64,000 nt of DNA from PALSA-911 sp963743035 (GTDB lineage Bacteria; Pseudomonadota; Alphaproteobacteria; Acetobacterales; Acetobacteraceae). Made by a program: the position numbers and the translations under genes. Below, in pieces: positions 63,537 through 64,000 of the stretch (positions are counted from its first letter, which is position 1; each line of letters starts with the position of its first letter). The stretch spans positions 124,001 to 188,000 of the forward strand of contig CAVUOB010000002.1 of NCBI GenBank assembly GCA_963743035.1, given 5' to 3'. The notes beneath the pieces were generated by a model that saw only the letters and a list, made by a program, of their open reading frames with translations, was not told where the DNA came from and ran no database searches.

Positions 63537-64000
63537 ACCAATGCATCCCGATGTTCCGGATGGGCGATCGCGGTCAGGGCGCGGGCGCGTTCCGATAGGG
63601 ACAGGCCACGCAGGTCGGCCGCGCCGTATTCGGTAACGATCACGTCCACGTCGCTGCGCGGCGTGGTCACCGGCCCGTTCAGCGTCTTGCAGATCCGGCT
63701 GGTCCTGCCGCCGCGCGCCGTGCTGGGCAGGGCGATGATCGCGTGACCGCCCGGGGAGCGGTGGCCGGCGCGCACCAGGTCCGGCTGCCCGCCGACGGCG
63801 CCGAGCACATCCGCGCCGGCGGCCTCGGCATTGACCTGACCGGTCAGGTCCACCTCCAGCGCGGTGTTGATGCTGACCAGCTTCGGGATGCGCAGCAGAT
63901 CGCCGGCATGGGTGTGCCAGGACGGGCGCAGCAGCAGCGACGGGTTGCGATCGGCGAAGCGGTACAGCCGGTCGGTGCCGAGCAGAACGCCGGCGACGGA
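63533..64000 (-). CDS. Acetyl-CoA hydrolase/CoA-transferase, C-terminal part
   Basis: About 155 residues are visible; the gene continues past the window edge. Seen: SINTALEVDLTGQVNAE, VDVIVTEYGAADLRGLSLSERARALTAIAHPEHRDAL (listed in part), the well-conserved end of the acetyl-CoA hydrolase/4-hydroxybutyrate CoA-transferase family. It would move or release CoA on a small acid. It may act on the substrate taken up by the adjacent transporter. Confidence 0.88.
   Translation of the reverse strand, partial: SVAGVLLGTDRLYRFADRNPSLLLRPSWHTHAGDLLRIPKLVSINTALEVDLTGQVNAEAAGADVLGAVGGQPDLVRAGHRSPGGHAIIALPSTARGGRTSRICKTLNGPVTTPRSDVDVIVTEYGAADLRGLSLSERARALTAIAHPEHRDALV

Overview
The window is GC-rich and densely coded on both strands, with no rRNA, tRNA or CRISPR visible. 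The gene set points to a soil or water alphaproteobacterium, and I would guess Acetobacteraceae/Rhodospirillales. It includes many branched-chain-type ABC uptake genes, Gfo/Idh and SDR oxidoreductases, AtuA-DUF4387, PrpF, a thiolase-DUF35 pair, and a tkt-gap-pgk cluster. The taxonomic guess is inference from gene content only.

Layout. 0-8 kb: secreted arylsulfatase, a HAD phosphatase and a DUF2252 gene (both broken), a membrane protein, a lipoprotein overlapping an octaheme cytochrome c-TPR protein, and a carboxymuconolactone-decarboxylase-like protein. 8-15 kb: PrpF-like isomerase and a solute-binding protein, alanine dehydrogenase, then a class II aldolase / FMN 2-hydroxyacid dehydrogenase pair and an MFS carrier. 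15-20 kb: a GT4 glycosyltransferase divergent from an ABC exporter and otsA. 20-29 kb: cyclase, cytochrome P450, thiolase-DUF35, amine oxidase, SDR, two coupled Gfo/Idh genes and a CinA-type amidohydrolase. 29-35 kb: an IS4-family element inserted in a hairpin repeat, then tkt-gap-pgk. 35-43 kb: LLM-type oxidoreductase, a headless higB with higA, a four-gene catabolic run (two ferredoxin-fold proteins, alpha/beta hydrolase, M20 amidohydrolase), aldolase, lipoprotein, a truncated beta-propeller and a DsbA-like protein. 43-53 kb: GGT-like lipoprotein, aminotransferase, and an envelope glycan island (GT-C, methyltransferase, GT2, GtrA, O-antigen-ligase-like protein, beta-helix protein). 53-64 kb: two exporters, DUF4387-AtuA, a complete branched-chain-type ABC transporter, an SDR, and the end of an acetyl-CoA hydrolase/transferase gene that runs off the window.

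Two patterns cut across the window. First, three intergenic copies of a roughly 200-240 bp nested-hairpin repeat (near 21.0, 30.5 and 59.4 kb) share their architecture and partly their sequence; one is split by the IS. Second, six genes carry single-base lesions: five frameshifts and one in-frame amber codon. One of the six is pgk, normally essential. Either the assembly has residual base errors, or some of these loci are decaying. Resequencing would decide this, and it should be settled before any of these genes is called a pseudogene.
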